A stretch of 5,679 bases of DNA from GCA-020344555 sp964405925 (GTDB lineage Bacteria > Planctomycetota > Phycisphaerae > UBA1845): NCBI GenBank assembly GCA_964405925.1, contig CAYOQG010000327.1:1-5679 (forward strand). The letters run 5' to 3'. The position numbers and the translations under genes were made by a program. Under the pieces are notes generated by a model. It did not search any database and had not been told where the DNA came from. It saw only the letters and a list, made by a program, of their open reading frames with translations. Position 1 is the stretch's first letter; the number at the start of each line of letters is the position of its first letter. Positions 4,656 through 5,679 of this stretch are shown piece after piece.

Positions 4656-5679
4656 TCAATCGCACCCGTCGACGCGGAAGCGGATTCTGGTCCCGCTGCT
4701 GCCGATCTCTTGGAATGTGATGACCGTGCCGACGTCCAGGTCTCCCGTTTCCTTCTCTGGCTTCAGTTTAAGGGCTCCGATGGCGTTGGAGAGCGAGTGC
4801 ATGTCCCCCGCCCAGTGAACCTCGGTGTCGGCCTCGCGTGGTGCGGTTCCGCGGAGATGCACGCCGTTTTCGGCGCGGACACCGGGCAGCCTGCTGATCA
4901 CCGGGTAGACCACCTGCCTGAAGACAGCCGGTGTGCAACCCTCGAAGCGGACCTCGAAGATCTCGTGCCGGAAGCGCTGGGTCCATACTTCCGCGAGGTC
5001 GCGCAGAAGCTTGGGTCCGGCTTCGTCTGCAAGCTTGCCGAACCCGTCACTTCCGCAGCGGCGTGCCATGCTCATGTGGGTGACCGGTTTCGGCGGATAA
5101 GTATCGGAGATGATGACCTCGGCTGTGTCCAAGCGGACGATCCGAGCGTTGAGGGTGAGCTCCCACCGGTACACATCAACGCCCTGGAGGGGGTGAGGCC
5201 CGAGTGGGTTCGCCTCCGCCTCACCATAGACGAGCAGTTCTGCTTCAAAGGCCTGGGCACGAGCGGCCAGTCGCTCGACGTCCCCGCGCAGGGCCGCCTC
5301 CTCCGTGTCCTTATCAAGCACCCGCTGGACGGTTGTCTCGTCGATCAGGCGAAAGCCCTTTGTGCTCAGCAGTTTCTCGATCCGATGAGCGCAGGCTCCA
5401 CCGATTTTTGGCGGTCTGGCATCCCCGATATCGTCATCCTCAGTGAAGACCACAAGACACCGCGGCTCGTTTTGACGGCGAATCAGATGGGGGAGAGTAG
5501 CTGACCAATCGCGTTTCAGGTTGTCTATACCGACGGTGGCGACGATCTCGCAATGACTCAACCCATCTTCCTGCCACTTTCTGATGATCTTGGTATCGGT
5601 TATGTATCCACGTGCCTTGGTGAGTATCTGGTCGCTGACCAGTTCGTAGTTTTGTATGATTGTCTGAGCGTCGATGAAC
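4656..5679 (-). CDS. FlgT/CsgG-like envelope protein, 5' end beyond the window
   Basis: An open frame runs from the right edge (first full codon 5678-5676) to a TGA at 4658-4656, giving 340 visible residues. An internal TTG at 5561 could be mistaken for a start, but the 39 codons before it are clearly protein: VSDQILTKARGYI and then KWQEDGLSHCEIVATV, resembling the FlgT N-terminal domain. Residues about 73-235 resemble the middle domain of FlgT/CsgG/TolB-like proteins: a CLVVF strand, IEKLLSTKGFRLID, AELLVYGEA, then LNARIVRLDTAEVI. Residues about 240-335 form a separate alpha/beta domain with VISRLPGV. Family members are secreted envelope proteins. FlgT itself stabilises the flagellar basal body, but many homologues are not flagellar and no flagellar gene is visible here. 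The signal peptide, if any, is outside the window. Family assignment is from memory of motifs; the specific role is unknown. Confidence 0.7.
   Translation of the reverse strand, partial: FIDAQTIIQNYELVSDQILTKARGYITDTKIIRKWQEDGLSHCEIVATVGIDNLKRDWSATLPHLIRRQNEPRCLVVFTEDDDIGDARPPKIGGACAHRIEKLLSTKGFRLIDETTVQRVLDKDTEEAALRGDVERLAARAQAFEAELLVYGEAEANPLGPHPLQGVDVYRWELTLNARIVRLDTAEVIISDTYPPKPVTHMSMARRCGSDGFGKLADEAGPKLLRDLAEVWTQRFRHEIFEVRFEGCTPAVFRQVVYPVISRLPGVRAENGVHLRGTAPREADTEVHWAGDMHSLSNAIGALKLKPEKETGDLDVGTVITFQEIGSSGTRIRFRVDGCD

Noticed and set aside
4160..4665. Minus-strand frames running through the tRNA (including a 163-codon one)
   Set aside because: They translate the antisense of a tRNA-Leu, giving the EEGLEPS and GILNPARLP strings seen in spurious ORFs over Leu/Ser tRNAs; the remainder matches nothing.
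4593..5504. 303-codon plus-strand frame opposite the FlgT-like gene
   Set aside because: It lies entirely antisense to a frame with recognisable FlgT-like motifs that stays open to the window edge; its own translation shows no family motif, and such long shadow frames are common in GC-rich DNA.

Overview
The window looks like bacterial chromosome, fairly GC-rich, with tightly packed genes. The lineage cannot be fixed from sequence alone. A BlaI/M56 operon joined to a secreted S41 peptidase, a FlgT/CsgG-like protein, and a tRNA-Leu whose CCA end is not encoded all suggest a Gram-negative-type phylum such as Acidobacteriota, Gemmatimonadota or a related group. That placement is inference.

Left part (1-3761): a non-coding leader carries a convincing sigma70-type promoter with an extended -10. 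A cluster of small CAGCA/TGCTG dyads sits over the predicted transcription start and is a candidate operator. Three genes follow on the + strand and are almost certainly one operon: a BlaI/MecI-family repressor (308-697), an M56 (BlaR1-type) membrane metallopeptidase (700-2010) and a secreted S41-family serine peptidase (2007-3761). The first junction has a 2-nt gap and the second a 4-nt GTGA stop/start overlap. By analogy with BlaR1/BlaI, the M56 protein would inactivate the repressor by proteolysis after an extracytoplasmic signal. This M56 protein lacks the large C-terminal penicillin-sensing domain of classical BlaR1. It ends instead in a short tail with Ile at every fourth residue. The coupled S41 protein carries two copies of an N-terminal-type domain, and the second copy lies inside the peptidase domain, between the presumed catalytic His and Ser segments. 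These two departures are the most unusual features here.

Middle (3762-4655): a weakly supported small ORF of unknown function (3811-4119) is followed by a good promoter (4116-4143) for a tRNA-Leu(CAA) gene (4221-4304). The predicted 5' leader holds two imperfect 20-bp tandem copies of the tRNA's own D-stem/anticodon-arm sequence, and one can fold as a tRNA-like anticodon arm. After the tRNA, about 350 bases contain no gene I can support.

Right part (4656-5679, - strand): the C-terminal 340 codons of a FlgT/CsgG-like envelope protein, converging on the tRNA. The frame stays open to the window edge, so the true start lies outside.
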